Shown here piece after piece: positions 18,895 to 24,800 of a DNA stretch of 24,800 bases. The position numbers and the translations under genes are program-made. The stretch covers positions 1 through 24,800 of the IMG/VR virus record IMGVR_UViG_3300023257_000106; one strand, given 5' to 3'. The first letter of the stretch is position 1. The number at the start of each line of letters is the position of its first letter. Below the pieces are notes generated by a model. That model did no database searches, was not told the origin of the DNA, and worked only from the letters and a program-made list of their open reading frames with translations. Source of the DNA: a virus.

Positions 18895-18895
18895 G

Positions 18896-19177
18896 ATGGA
18901 GTTCTGGATGAAAGACCCAAGGGATATGACCGAGGACGAGAAGTGGAGGCTGCCTACAGGCCCCATAATTAAATGTGAACGAGAGTGGACACTTGCTGAA
19001 GACATAGCAGGTAAGTCAAGGGGAGCAAAGAAGTGCTGGTGTGAGATGATGGAGATAAAGATAGTACCTATAAGCAACAGCGATACTTTTTATGACATGG
19101 TAGATAAGACAGGGAATAGGTGGAAGTTAAGGCAGTTCCTTAATGGTGCGTGGTTTAGGGAGCCTGTATATATTTAA
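18896..19177 (+). CDS. Small protein of unknown function (93 aa)
   Basis: AAGGAG (18883-18888) places the start at ATG 18896 rather than an in-frame ATG at 18863, which overlaps the YopX gene. The product begins MEFWMKDPRDMTEDEKWRL, has a C-W-C cluster (KKCWCEMMEIKIV) and a beta-rich end (WKLRQFLNGAWFREPVYI). No family is recognised. It lies just before recA. Confidence 0.65.
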   Translation: MEFWMKDPRDMTEDEKWRLPTGPIIKCEREWTLAEDIAGKSRGAKKCWCEMMEIKIVPISNSDTFYDMVDKTGNRWKLRQFLNGAWFREPVYI

Positions 19178-19201
19178 AGGTAAACTACACAAGGAGATAT
19201 A

Positions 19202-20191
19202 ATGGCTAAGAAGGATATACTTAAAGATCTAGGAGCTTATGGAGCTAATGTACTACGTAAGGGTAGTGATACTAAACGACCTGATATAATACCTACAGGT
19301 ATACCATCACTAGATATCCTTACAGGTGGTGGTTGGCCTAGAGGTAGAGCATTAGAATACTTTGGGCCAGAAGGCAGCGGTAAGAGTACACTAGCTCTAC
19401 TAGCTATAGCAGAAGCACAGAAGATGGGATTAGCTTGTGTTTACATAGACTTAGAGAGAACATATGATCCTTTATACTCAGCTCTGCTGGGTGTGGATAA
19501 TGAGATGATTATAGCTCCTACCTTTGATGATGGAGAATCAGCTATTGATGCTGCTATTATGATGGCAGATAGATGGGATGAGGTAGCGGATAAGACAGGC
19601 TTACCTTCTGAGTTAGGGATAATGGTTATAGATAGTGTAGCAGCCTTACTACCCAGAGCAGAGAAGGATGCTGAGATGGGTGATAGTCATGTAGGGCTTA
19701 TGGGTAGGATGACTTCTAAGGCTTGTAGGATACTCACCCCCTTACTACACGACAGGAACGTCACCATCCTCTATATCAATCAACTGAGAGGTACTATTAA
19801 TAGTGGTCCCTTTGCCCCTAAGACAGGTACTACAGGTGGTAATGCTATTAAGTACTATGCTTCATCAAGAGTAGATGTAAGAAGGATAGGACAGATTAAG
19901 TGTAAGGATGCTGTAGTAGGAGCTAAGATAAAGATTATGCTTAAGAAGGATAAGATATCGGGTAATGAATCTAAACATACTACTGTAGATATGTTCCATG
20001 GTAAGGGCTTCTCTATTATAGGAGACTTAATTGATCTTTCTATCGAAAAGGGGTTGACAAAGAAGGGGGGTGCATGGTATACTTATAAAGAACAAAGGTT
20101 CCAAGGTGCTGAGAATATGAAGATATGGCTTAAGGATAATCCTAATGAACTAGAAGAGCTTAGGTTGAGTATAGTAGGGGGTGGAGAGTGA
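19202..20191 (+). CDS. recA: RecA-like recombinase
   Basis: A 329-residue RecA homolog that forms filaments on single-stranded DNA for strand exchange. Walker A is GPEGSGKS (55-62), Walker B MVIDS (141-145), the catalytic glutamate region YIDLERTYDP (81-90), loop L1 EMGDSHVGLMGRM (158-170) and loop L2 INQLRGTINSGPF to TGGNAIKYYAS (192-221). The C-terminal part has EKGLTKKGGAWYTY, matching RecA's KSGAWYSY segment. It lacks the acidic C-terminal tail of bacterial RecA. AAGGAGATATA (19191-19201) is the ribosome site. The RuvC-like resolvase follows with a four-base overlap (GTGA), coupling strand exchange and resolution. Confidence 0.95.
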   Translation: MAKKDILKDLGAYGANVLRKGSDTKRPDIIPTGIPSLDILTGGGWPRGRALEYFGPEGSGKSTLALLAIAEAQKMGLACVYIDLERTYDPLYSALLGVDNEMIIAPTFDDGESAIDAAIMMADRWDEVADKTGLPSELGIMVIDSVAALLPRAEKDAEMGDSHVGLMGRMTSKACRILTPLLHDRNVTILYINQLRGTINSGPFAPKTGTTGGNAIKYYASSRVDVRRIGQIKCKDAVVGAKIKIMLKKDKISGNESKHTTVDMFHGKGFSIIGDLIDLSIEKGLTKKGGAWYTYKEQRFQGAENMKIWLKDNPNELEELRLSIVGGGE

Positions 20192-20709
20192 TAATAACAG
20201 GGATAGATCCTGGCGCACATAGTGGGGTAGCCATACTAGAGATAATCAATACCTCAGTAAAGGAGTCTATAACTGTACTTAATACTTATCCAGTATCCTT
20301 AATGCCTGCATCACGTAAGGGTAGCAAGGTAGCGGGTGGTCGTAGGTTACAGGATTATATAGATCAACTATTATCTATATTCATAGACCATCAACCAGAT
20401 AAGATATACTGTGAAGAACCATTCATCAAGTTCCGTAATGCCAGTAAGTCGATGAATCGTCTACTTGCGTGCGTTGATATAGCAGCTCATATGTATAAGC
20501 ATGATACTGTAATAGGTCTTATAAACCCTTCAGTAGTAAAGAAGACTGTATCAGGTAATGGTAAGATAGATAAAGAACCTTTAGCTAAGGTTGTAATGAA
20601 GATGGTAACTAACCCTAACATGGTACAATCTCTAATAGACAACAAGTCCTTTGATGTCACTGATAGTATAGCTATCGCATTGGCAGGTAACATTATAGGA
20701 GATATATAA
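20188..20709 (+). CDS. RuvC-like Holliday junction resolvase
   Basis: A 173-residue RNase H-fold nuclease beginning MIITGIDPGAHSGVAI. Predicted catalytic acids are D7 (GIDPG), E76 (CEEPF), D156 and D159 (FDVTDSIAIALAG), equivalent to RuvC D7, E66, D138 and D141. The VSGNGKIDKE segment (121-130) also fits RuvC. Length is the same as bacterial RuvC (173). It would cut Holliday junctions or branched replication intermediates before packaging. The GTG start overlaps the recA stop. Confidence 0.85.
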   Translation: MIITGIDPGAHSGVAILEIINTSVKESITVLNTYPVSLMPASRKGSKVAGGRRLQDYIDQLLSIFIDHQPDKIYCEEPFIKFRNASKSMNRLLACVDIAAHMYKHDTVIGLINPSVVKKTVSGNGKIDKEPLAKVVMKMVTNPNMVQSLIDNKSFDVTDSIAIALAGNIIGDI

Positions 20710-20738
20710 TAATGGATATAATAACCAAGGAGATAACA

Positions 20739-21083
20739 ATGTATGCCTTTACTAAACCTCAACCCTCTAAGTCAGACTTAGCTAACTGGAAAGAACACTT
20801 TGCTCTTAAAGGTAGATATTCAGAGATACAGAAAACTCCTCATGGTTATGTTCTGTTAGTAGAAGGAGAAGGTCAAGAGATACCAGAAGAGAAGTCCTAT
20901 TACCAAGGACAGTATGACCCTGTAAGAGGACCTTGTATATACTGTGGTGGTACAGATCATATAGAAAGATATAACCAATTCGATCCTCACTTTAGATTCT
21001 GTGATAAGACCTGTGTAGAGCTATATAAGCGTAGGTTAGCTAATGAGAAGGATAAGGTTAAGAATGTAAGGAGGAGACACTGA
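20739..21083 (+). CDS. Zinc-binding-like protein of unknown function (114 aa)
   Basis: AAGGAGATAACA (20727-20738) selects ATG 20739; a frame from 20712 would include the ribosome site. The N-terminal 60 residues are polar (KPQPSKSDLANWKEHFALKG), followed by C66-x2-C69 and C88-x3-C92 (GPCIYCGG, then FCDKTC), a likely zinc site, and a basic tail (RRLANEKDKVKNVRRRH). A nucleic acid-binding role is possible. No family is recognised. Confidence 0.7.
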   Translation: MYAFTKPQPSKSDLANWKEHFALKGRYSEIQKTPHGYVLLVEGEGQEIPEEKSYYQGQYDPVRGPCIYCGGTDHIERYNQFDPHFRFCDKTCVELYKRRLANEKDKVKNVRRRH

Positions 21084-21685
21084 TGAATAAGAGAGATAAG
21101 ATTATAGAGGCTATAGATAGGGCAAATAAAAGTTATATCCTTACTCCAACAGGGGTGGAGAACATAGCTGATGCTATTATGGCTATTGATGAGGATAAGC
21201 CACCAAAGCTTACCTTTCAGGGGGTTCCTATAGTATTTGATAAAGAGCTAAAGGAGGGGGAATATGGGTATCTTGAGAGAATGGGTGATGGGGTAGTGTT
21301 TGTAGTTCAGGATCTTCCTAAGAAGCCTAACGAATATGACATTAAGCAGCTATCAAGAATTTCACATATCCCCGTTGATATGCTACCTAAGACTCTGGTT
21401 GAGGCTTACTGTCTTGGTAAAGACCACCGAGGGGAATCCCCCATGTATGAGGAGCCTATACCTGAGACAGCTCTTCCTGAGTGGGAGAAGAGGTTTGATG
21501 GGATAAAGGATATATTAGCATCAGGGAAAGGCCCATTCGAGCAGCCCTTCGTTGAGGGGTATCGTGTAGATAAGGTTAAAGCCTTCATACGTGAGGAGTT
21601 TAAGAGGATGGGTGATGATATCAGAAGTAGACTTCCGGTTGATGATGATGAAATATCCGAAGCTTTAAAGAGTAGAGGTATATAG
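21083..21685 (+). CDS. Acidic protein of unknown function (200 aa)
   Basis: The ATG overlaps the preceding stop and follows GTAAGGAGGAG (21066-21076). It begins MNKRDKIIEAIDRANKSYIL; the middle has beta-type segments (LERMGDGVVFVVQDLP) and the C-terminal third is helical (VKAFIREEFKRMGDDIRS). It is acidic and cytoplasmic, with no catalytic motif. It is followed with no gap by the next gene. I do not recognise the family. Confidence 0.75.
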   Translation: MNKRDKIIEAIDRANKSYILTPTGVENIADAIMAIDEDKPPKLTFQGVPIVFDKELKEGEYGYLERMGDGVVFVVQDLPKKPNEYDIKQLSRISHIPVDMLPKTLVEAYCLGKDHRGESPMYEEPIPETALPEWEKRFDGIKDILASGKGPFEQPFVEGYRVDKVKAFIREEFKRMGDDIRSRLPVDDDEISEALKSRGI

Positions 21686-21913
21686 ATGACTAAAGAAGGA
21701 ACTACTGAGAAGAAGGTAGGAGTAGAAGTACCCACATGGTATGATGGTATACTGTTCTGGTATTATCCTCAGACAGGTGGGTGGGAATATAGAAGAGATA
21801 ATGATAGAGCTTATACTATTGCTAATGAACGTAAGGATGACATAGAACGTATAGTAAAGGATATGTATGCCGAAGACCAAGAGAAAGCCTATAAAGGTTG
21901 GGACTCGGACTAA
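21686..21913 (+). CDS. Small protein of unknown function (75 aa)
   Basis: It starts right after the preceding stop. The product begins MTKEGTTEKKVGVEVPTWYD, with an aromatic patch GILFWYYPQTGGWEYRRDND, then an acidic helix (IERIVKDMYAEDQEKAY). No family is recognised. The next gene begins 47 bases before its end, in another frame. Confidence 0.6.
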   Translation: MTKEGTTEKKVGVEVPTWYDGILFWYYPQTGGWEYRRDNDRAYTIANERKDDIERIVKDMYAEDQEKAYKGWDSD

Positions 21914-22292
21914 AGGTAAGAAGATACCAGTTCGGGGGAACAGGAATAAGAAGAAGATTAAGGTAGCGAGGGTTAGGATAAGACCTAAGCAGCCTATCAA
22001 GAAGGATGAAGAGATAGAGGTATCAGTAGAGATAGAGGATAATATAGGATGGAGAGACTATATCCTACTAGGGCAGTTAATAGCAGGAGTAGCAGCAGGA
22101 GCTTATAAGGCGTATAAGTGGTGGCAGAATAGACCGCCCCCACCCCCAAGGGATAATAACCCCTTTAGGTTCCCCAGTATGACTCCTCTCTATACACCGA
22201 TGTATATGATGCAAGCTAGTATGATGCAGACAGCAATGACTCAATCAACTTTAATGTACTCAATAGGTTTAGGAAGGTGTGGTATTATATGA
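21867..22292 (+). CDS. Membrane protein with basic N-terminus, polyproline and Met-rich tail (141 aa)
   Basis: The first 45 residues are highly basic (GKKIPVRGNRNKKKIKVARV); after a short acidic stretch comes one membrane segment (about 69-87, YILLGQLIAGVAAGAYKAYKWW), then PPPPPR and a methionine/threonine-rich tail (MYMMQASMMQTAMTQSTLMY). AAGGATATG (21856-21864) precedes ATG 21867. It overlaps the upstream gene by 47 bases in a different frame, unusually long for this genome. A basic cytoplasmic domain plus one helix would suit DNA or RNA binding at the membrane, but no family is recognised. Confidence 0.65.
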   Translation: MPKTKRKPIKVGTRTKGKKIPVRGNRNKKKIKVARVRIRPKQPIKKDEEIEVSVEIEDNIGWRDYILLGQLIAGVAAGAYKAYKWWQNRPPPPPRDNNPFRFPSMTPLYTPMYMMQASMMQTAMTQSTLMYSIGLGRCGII

Positions 22293-22406
22293 GGATATAC
22301 AGTAGAATATACTATACAATGCCCTATCAGACATACCCCTCAGTGTCCACAGGATGCCCGTCACTGGACGATCACCCCTTTAGTAGGGGTAAGGGTAGGG
22401 GTAATT
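22293..22406 (+). other. Structured spacer upstream of the lysis region
   Basis: No gene is visible here. ACCCCT (22374-22379) and AGGGGT (22385-22390) form a hairpin; GGGG, GGG and GGGG runs follow at 22386-22401, echoing the G-rich element at 10960. GTCCA and TGGAC (around 22344-22368) can also pair. No promoter with both boxes is recognised. Confidence 0.4.
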
Positions 22407-22541
22407 ATGGAGAGCTGTAAGTACTTGATATCATTAGGGGTCGTTATTGGAGATGCTCTCACAAGGCCCTACAGTGAGTTGGTGGCATTACAGTGGGTGC
22501 TAATACCCTTTAGGAGAAACAATGACAGCCAGATATTATAA
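22407..22541 (+). CDS. Possible small protein (44 aa)
   Basis: ATG 22407 follows TAGGGGT (22396-22402). The product begins MESCKYLISLGVVIGDALTR and ends RRNNDSQIL. It overlaps the next gene by 20 bases. There is moderate evidence only: a fair ribosome site and filling of an otherwise empty stretch. Confidence 0.35.
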   Translation: MESCKYLISLGVVIGDALTRPYSELVALQWVLIPFRRNNDSQIL

Positions 22542-22674
22542 CAAGTTAAATAAGAAGTATTGTATATGTAATATGGTGTGGGCTGCTGTAGTTACCTTGT
22601 GTATGTTAGGAGTTATTTATATAGTTAATACTATTTATAGTATAGTAGTTAATAGTATAGTGGAAGGAGTATGA
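22522..22674 (+). CDS. Small membrane protein, holin candidate (50 aa)
   Basis: TAGGAGAAACA (22511-22521) precedes ATG 22522. The product has a basic N-terminus (MTARYYNKLNKKYCIC) and a hydrophobic region from about 18 to 48 (WAAVVTLCMLGVIYIVNTIY and on), one long or two short helices. Its place just before the spanin genes makes it the best holin or pinholin candidate in the window, but the sequence resembles no holin family that I can name. Confidence 0.55.
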   Translation: MTARYYNKLNKKYCICNMVWAAVVTLCMLGVIYIVNTIYSIVVNSIVEGV

Positions 22675-22675
22675 T

Positions 22676-22912
22676 ATGAAGGTACTGTGTCCTACAGCTA
22701 CAAGAGATGAGTTATTATATACCCACCTATCAGATGGTAAGTGGGTAATAGCTACTACAATGGATTGGATATGGACTATAACAGGGGATCAACAGATAGA
22801 GCTTAGAGCAGAGAAGGGATATGTTATATGTGATACACTAGAAGGACCTTTATATACCTTATTAGAATCTTACTCCGTTGGGGAGTATAACGTAGGAAAG
22901 GAGGAGGGATGA
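22676..22912 (+). CDS. Small protein of unknown function (78 aa)
   Basis: AAGGAG (22664-22669) precedes ATG 22676. The product begins MKVLCPTATRDELLYTHLSD and is beta-rich (GKWVIATTMDWIWTI, RAEKGYVICDTLEG), with no membrane segment. It overlaps the inner spanin gene by four bases, so it belongs to the lysis operon by position, but no function can be assigned. Confidence 0.65.
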   Translation: MKVLCPTATRDELLYTHLSDGKWVIATTMDWIWTITGDQQIELRAEKGYVICDTLEGPLYTLLESYSVGEYNVGKEEG

Positions 22913-23199
22913 TATTCGCAGCATCAATGTTAAAGTCATTAGTTATAAACAAGTATACTATAATAGGTACAGTTATTATATGTATAGCTATAGGAGCATA
23001 CTTTAAAGGTAGAACAGATATGCAACATAAGTACCAAAGGAAAGCCTTAAAGGAGGTGGTATCATATGCGTGTGAGATGGATAGGATTACTAATACTTAT
23101 AAGTCTATGCCCGTTAATGCAGCTAGGATGCTCTCAGGCCAGGTCAGCAGTCACTATAGGGGTGAGATACCCACTAATGCGACCAATAAAGATAAATGA
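22909..23199 (+). CDS. Inner-membrane spanin (Rz-like i-spanin)
   Basis: A 96-residue protein with an N-terminal signal-anchor (about residues 15-32, KYTIIGTVIICIAIGAYF), then a charged periplasmic domain (GRTDMQHKYQRKALKEVV). The outer spanin gene starts inside it in the +1 frame, the classic Rz/Rz1 arrangement. With the outer lipoprotein it would fuse inner and outer membranes in the last lysis step. It is shorter than lambda Rz (153). AAGGAGGAGGG (22898-22908) is the ribosome site. Identification rests on topology and gene nesting, since spanins share little sequence. Confidence 0.72.
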   Translation: MIFAASMLKSLVINKYTIIGTVIICIAIGAYFKGRTDMQHKYQRKALKEVVSYACEMDRITNTYKSMPVNAARMLSGQVSSHYRGEIPTNATNKDK

Positions 23200-23311
23200 G
23201 AATGGTTGTATATGTGACGATATGCTGAGGGATGCTGCTCTTAACAGTAAGGACTTGCAGGAGCTTATTGATAAGATGTATGCCCTGCCATGCGTGAAGG
23301 AGGTACGATGA
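23066..23311 (+). CDS. Outer-membrane spanin lipoprotein (Rz1-like o-spanin)
   Basis: An 81-residue protein with a signal sequence MRVRWIGLLILISLCPLMQL and lipidated Cys22 (QLGC). Gln at -3 is unusual for a lipobox, Gly at -1 is usual. AAAGGAGGTGG (23049-23059) precedes ATG 23066. The first 134 bases overlap the inner spanin in another frame; the gene then runs 112 bases beyond it, so it is overlapping rather than fully embedded. The mature part has a CICDDM and a C-terminal helix (LQELIDKMYALPCVKEV). Its last bases overlap the protease start. Confidence 0.7.
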   Translation: MRVRWIGLLILISLCPLMQLGCSQARSAVTIGVRYPLMRPIKINENGCICDDMLRDAALNSKDLQELIDKMYALPCVKEVR

Positions 23312-24252
23312 ATAAGATATCTAAGTTTACAGCAGCAGCGATAGGTATGTTAGTAGGAGTAACAGCTATGGATGTAACAGTAGGTAAGGATGTTACTATA
23401 AGACAAGCTAAGAAGGCTATGGGTGGTGTTATAGCTCTGTATGATAGTCTACAAGATAGTATTATAGTACATGAGAATGAGAAGGATATAGAACCCTTTA
23501 CAGGCAGAGCAGAGTATATAGGAGATATACCTGAGAGGATATTCAATAGGATGTATGATAGTGTAGTAAGGATTAACTTTGTACATGATAGAGGATTGGG
23601 TAATAAGTCATGTGATGAAGCTGGCACATCATGTGGTACAGGTACAGTTATATACTCTACAGATACTCATTCATATATACTAACCAATAAGCACATAGGA
23701 GGAGCAAGCCTTATGTGTGGTCAGATGATAGAATCACCACAGCACATGGGCCTTATCAAAGGCTCCACAGTGTTTGTATCAACACAAGCAGACCTAGCCC
23801 TTATAAGAGCAGAACGTCCACTGAGGGTATCACCACTGTCCGATAAGCCCCTATCCCTACATGACACCACAGCTGTAGTAGGCTGTCCATGGTGTCTAGA
23901 GTGGTTTACTGATATAGGCTTTGTATCTAAAGAGAACCAGATGGTATTAGGCTCATGGGCAGAGCAGTTAGCTTCACATACCTATCCAGGTAATAGTGGT
24001 TCACCTGTCTTTAATATGCAAGGTGAGCTATCAGGTGTTATCTTTGCAGGTATAAGAGGTATGCATAATATAGGATATAACATCCCTTGGGAGTCTGTTA
24101 TGACATTCTTGTCAGAGGCAGGGTTCCCCGATAACCTACCCACCACCCCAGTAACAGGAAGAAGGATACTTATACGCAGTACTACAGACACTAACCAACA
24201 ACTAGGTACTCCCTACTTCCCTCTAGCCCCCTCCCCTATAGGAGATGAATAG
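23308..24252 (+). CDS. Exported trypsin-like serine protease
   Basis: A 314-residue protein of the trypsin/DegP-like (S1) fold. The catalytic triad is H129 (YILTNKHIGG), D162 (ADLALIRAE) and S230 (YPGNSGSPVFN). An N-terminal hydrophobic segment (residues about 6-20, KFTAAAIGMLVGVTA) looks like a signal peptide or anchor, so the enzyme likely acts in the periplasm. No PDZ domain follows; the end is proline-rich. Residues 30-100 are a charged helical pre-domain. AAGGAGG (23297-23303) selects ATG 23308. It overlaps the outer spanin stop and ends four bases before a terminator, so it closes the lysis operon. Cys pairs (C102-C109, C193-C196) could form disulfides. Substrate is unknown. Confidence 0.85.
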   Translation: MNKISKFTAAAIGMLVGVTAMDVTVGKDVTIRQAKKAMGGVIALYDSLQDSIIVHENEKDIEPFTGRAEYIGDIPERIFNRMYDSVVRINFVHDRGLGNKSCDEAGTSCGTGTVIYSTDTHSYILTNKHIGGASLMCGQMIESPQHMGLIKGSTVFVSTQADLALIRAERPLRVSPLSDKPLSLHDTTAVVGCPWCLEWFTDIGFVSKENQMVLGSWAEQLASHTYPGNSGSPVFNMQGELSGVIFAGIRGMHNIGYNIPWESVMTFLSEAGFPDNLPTTPVTGRRILIRSTTDTNQQLGTPYFPLAPSPIGDE

Positions 24253-24255
24253 CAA

Positions 24256-24277
24256 AAGCCCCCAGTTACGGGGGCTT
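24256..24277. terminator. Bidirectional intrinsic terminator
   Basis: AAGCCCCC (24256-24263), a six-base loop AGTTAC and GGGGGCTT (24270-24277) form a perfect 8-bp GC-rich stem between convergent genes. On the minus strand it is followed by a TTTT run from 24257 (CTTTTGC); on the plus strand by ATTTG. Confidence 0.85.
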
Positions 24278-24285
24278 ATTTGTAT

Positions 24286-24741
24286 CTACTTATCCATATA
24301 CTTATATATCTTATCAGGCATTCCATCCTCCATCCACTCTTCCACGTTGAAGCATGGACAGGTCTTATGCTTATTATACTCTCTATGACCTACTACAGGC
24401 ATAACACCATAAGTCATGAATATACCTTCTATAACTATCTTAAGCTCCTTAAGCTGCTCACTATTAAACTTATACATCTTATTACCATCATCACCACCTA
24501 TCATACATATACCTATAGAGTGTGAGTTATGTCCTTTACAATGAGCACCTACAGTATTAATATCTCTACCCCAACCTACCCTTCCATCTGATTCTATAAC
24601 TATATTATAACCACACCCATCCCAGCCTCTAGCCTTATGCCATCTGTCAATATCCTTAATGGTGATGCCATGTCTACTAGCACTACAATGAATGATTATC
24701 TCATTAATACTCCTCTTATCACTTACGCTTCTCTTCTTCAT
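24286..24741 (-). CDS. N-acetylmuramoyl-L-alanine amidase (T7 lysozyme-like endolysin)
   Basis: A 151-residue zinc amidase that cleaves the bond between muramic acid and L-alanine in peptidoglycan, the same size as T7 gp3.5 (151). Zinc ligands H18 (IIIHCSA), H119 (VVGHREY) and C128 (KHKTCPCF), with Y45 (GCGYNIVI) and K126, correspond to T7 H17, H122, C130, Y46 and K128. No signal peptide, so release needs a holin. In T7 the homolog also inhibits the phage RNA polymerase; no such polymerase is seen here. It is on the minus strand, convergent with the lysis operon across a terminator. Its ATG overlaps the 3' end of an upstream gene. Confidence 0.95.
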   Translation of the reverse strand: MKKRSVSDKRSINEIIIHCSASRHGITIKDIDRWHKARGWDGCGYNIVIESDGRVGWGRDINTVGAHCKGHNSHSIGICMIGGDDGNKMYKFNSEQLKELKIVIEGIFMTYGVMPVVGHREYNKHKTCPCFNVEEWMEDGMPDKIYKYMDK

Positions 24742-24800
24742 TGTTACCTACTTTCTTTATACGCCTGTTACGCCAAGCTATAGCAGAGTCTTTCCACCCC
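24719..24800 (-). CDS. C-terminal end of an unidentified protein
   Basis: The minus strand from the window edge is open and ends at TGA 24721-24719. The visible 26 residues read GWKDSAIAWRNRRIKK, then VGNNEEEKRK, a basic-to-charged tail. It overlaps the amidase start by 23 bases, suggesting translational coupling. Too little is visible to name it. Confidence 0.5.
   Translation of the reverse strand, partial: GWKDSAIAWRNRRIKKVGNNEEEKRK

Noticed and set aside
20054-20083. TTGACA-N18-TATACT promoter-like match inside recA
   Set aside because: The bases encode the conserved GLTKKGGAWYTY segment of RecA, so coding constraint explains the match.
22425-22438. TTGATATCATTAGG repeated at 4732-4745 and 22425-22438
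   Set aside because: One shared 14-mer is expected by chance in a window this size; the second copy is within a possible coding frame.

Overview
The window is a stretch of a tailed, double-stranded DNA bacteriophage genome (Caudoviricetes), not a bacterial chromosome. Evidence: a large terminase next to a portal protein, a T7-lysozyme-type amidase, a spanin pair, a family A DNA polymerase with proofreading, a RecA-like recombinase, a RuvC-like resolvase, and dozens of tiny genes packed with ATGA or TAATG overlaps behind strong AGGAGG ribosome binding sites. The overlapping inner/outer spanin pair implies a Gram-negative host. Four good sigma-70 promoters (three matching TTGACA-N17-TATAAT exactly) imply use of host RNA polymerase. 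No integrase, repressor, phage RNA polymerase, helicase/primase, tRNA or CRISPR was seen here. The phage looks lytic, but the window is not the whole genome. The genus and host cannot be read from the sequence.

Layout. 1-4168 (minus): portal (cut by the window edge) and TerL; TerL is interrupted in its Walker A loop by a 331-residue intein with class 3 (WCT) signature residues and a LAGLIDADG endonuclease. A consensus promoter at 4330-4302 reads into this operon. 4169-5114: a roughly 0.95 kb divergent control region with no convincing gene, holding promoter motifs, tandem 22-bp palindromic repeats and a palindrome-rich GC island. 5115-9571 (plus): small genes, many with paired CxxC motifs or one membrane segment, plus a T4 PseT-like 3'-phosphatase and a possible ECF-like sigma factor. 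9572-11180: more microgenes separated by structured DNA (a tandem repeat abutting a promoter, three consecutive hairpins, a G-quadruplex motif). 11167-13328: RecB/Cas4-like nuclease, gp32-like zinc SSB candidate, metallophosphoesterase. 13433-13963: HNH endonuclease with its own consensus promoter. 13960-16682: small genes including a GroES-like co-chaperonin, an HNH/DUF968-like protein, an HEIIE metallopeptidase-like protein and a second HAD phosphatase. 16675-20709: PolA, YopX-family protein, RecA, RuvC-like resolvase. 20739-22292: unknown proteins. 22407-24252: probable lysis region (small membrane protein, nested spanins) ending in an exported trypsin-like serine protease. After a bidirectional terminator, the minus strand carries the T7-lysozyme-like amidase and the tail end of another gene.

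Working together (inference): the rightward early genes probably take over the host and replicate DNA; PolA, RecA, RuvC-like, exonuclease and SSB form a replication-recombination module; the leftward genes package DNA; the right end lyses the cell. The observations most worth following are the class 3 intein in the TerL P-loop, the serine protease attached to the spanin genes, the ECF-like sigma candidate, the phage GroES, and the G-quadruplex/hairpin element at 10960-11003.
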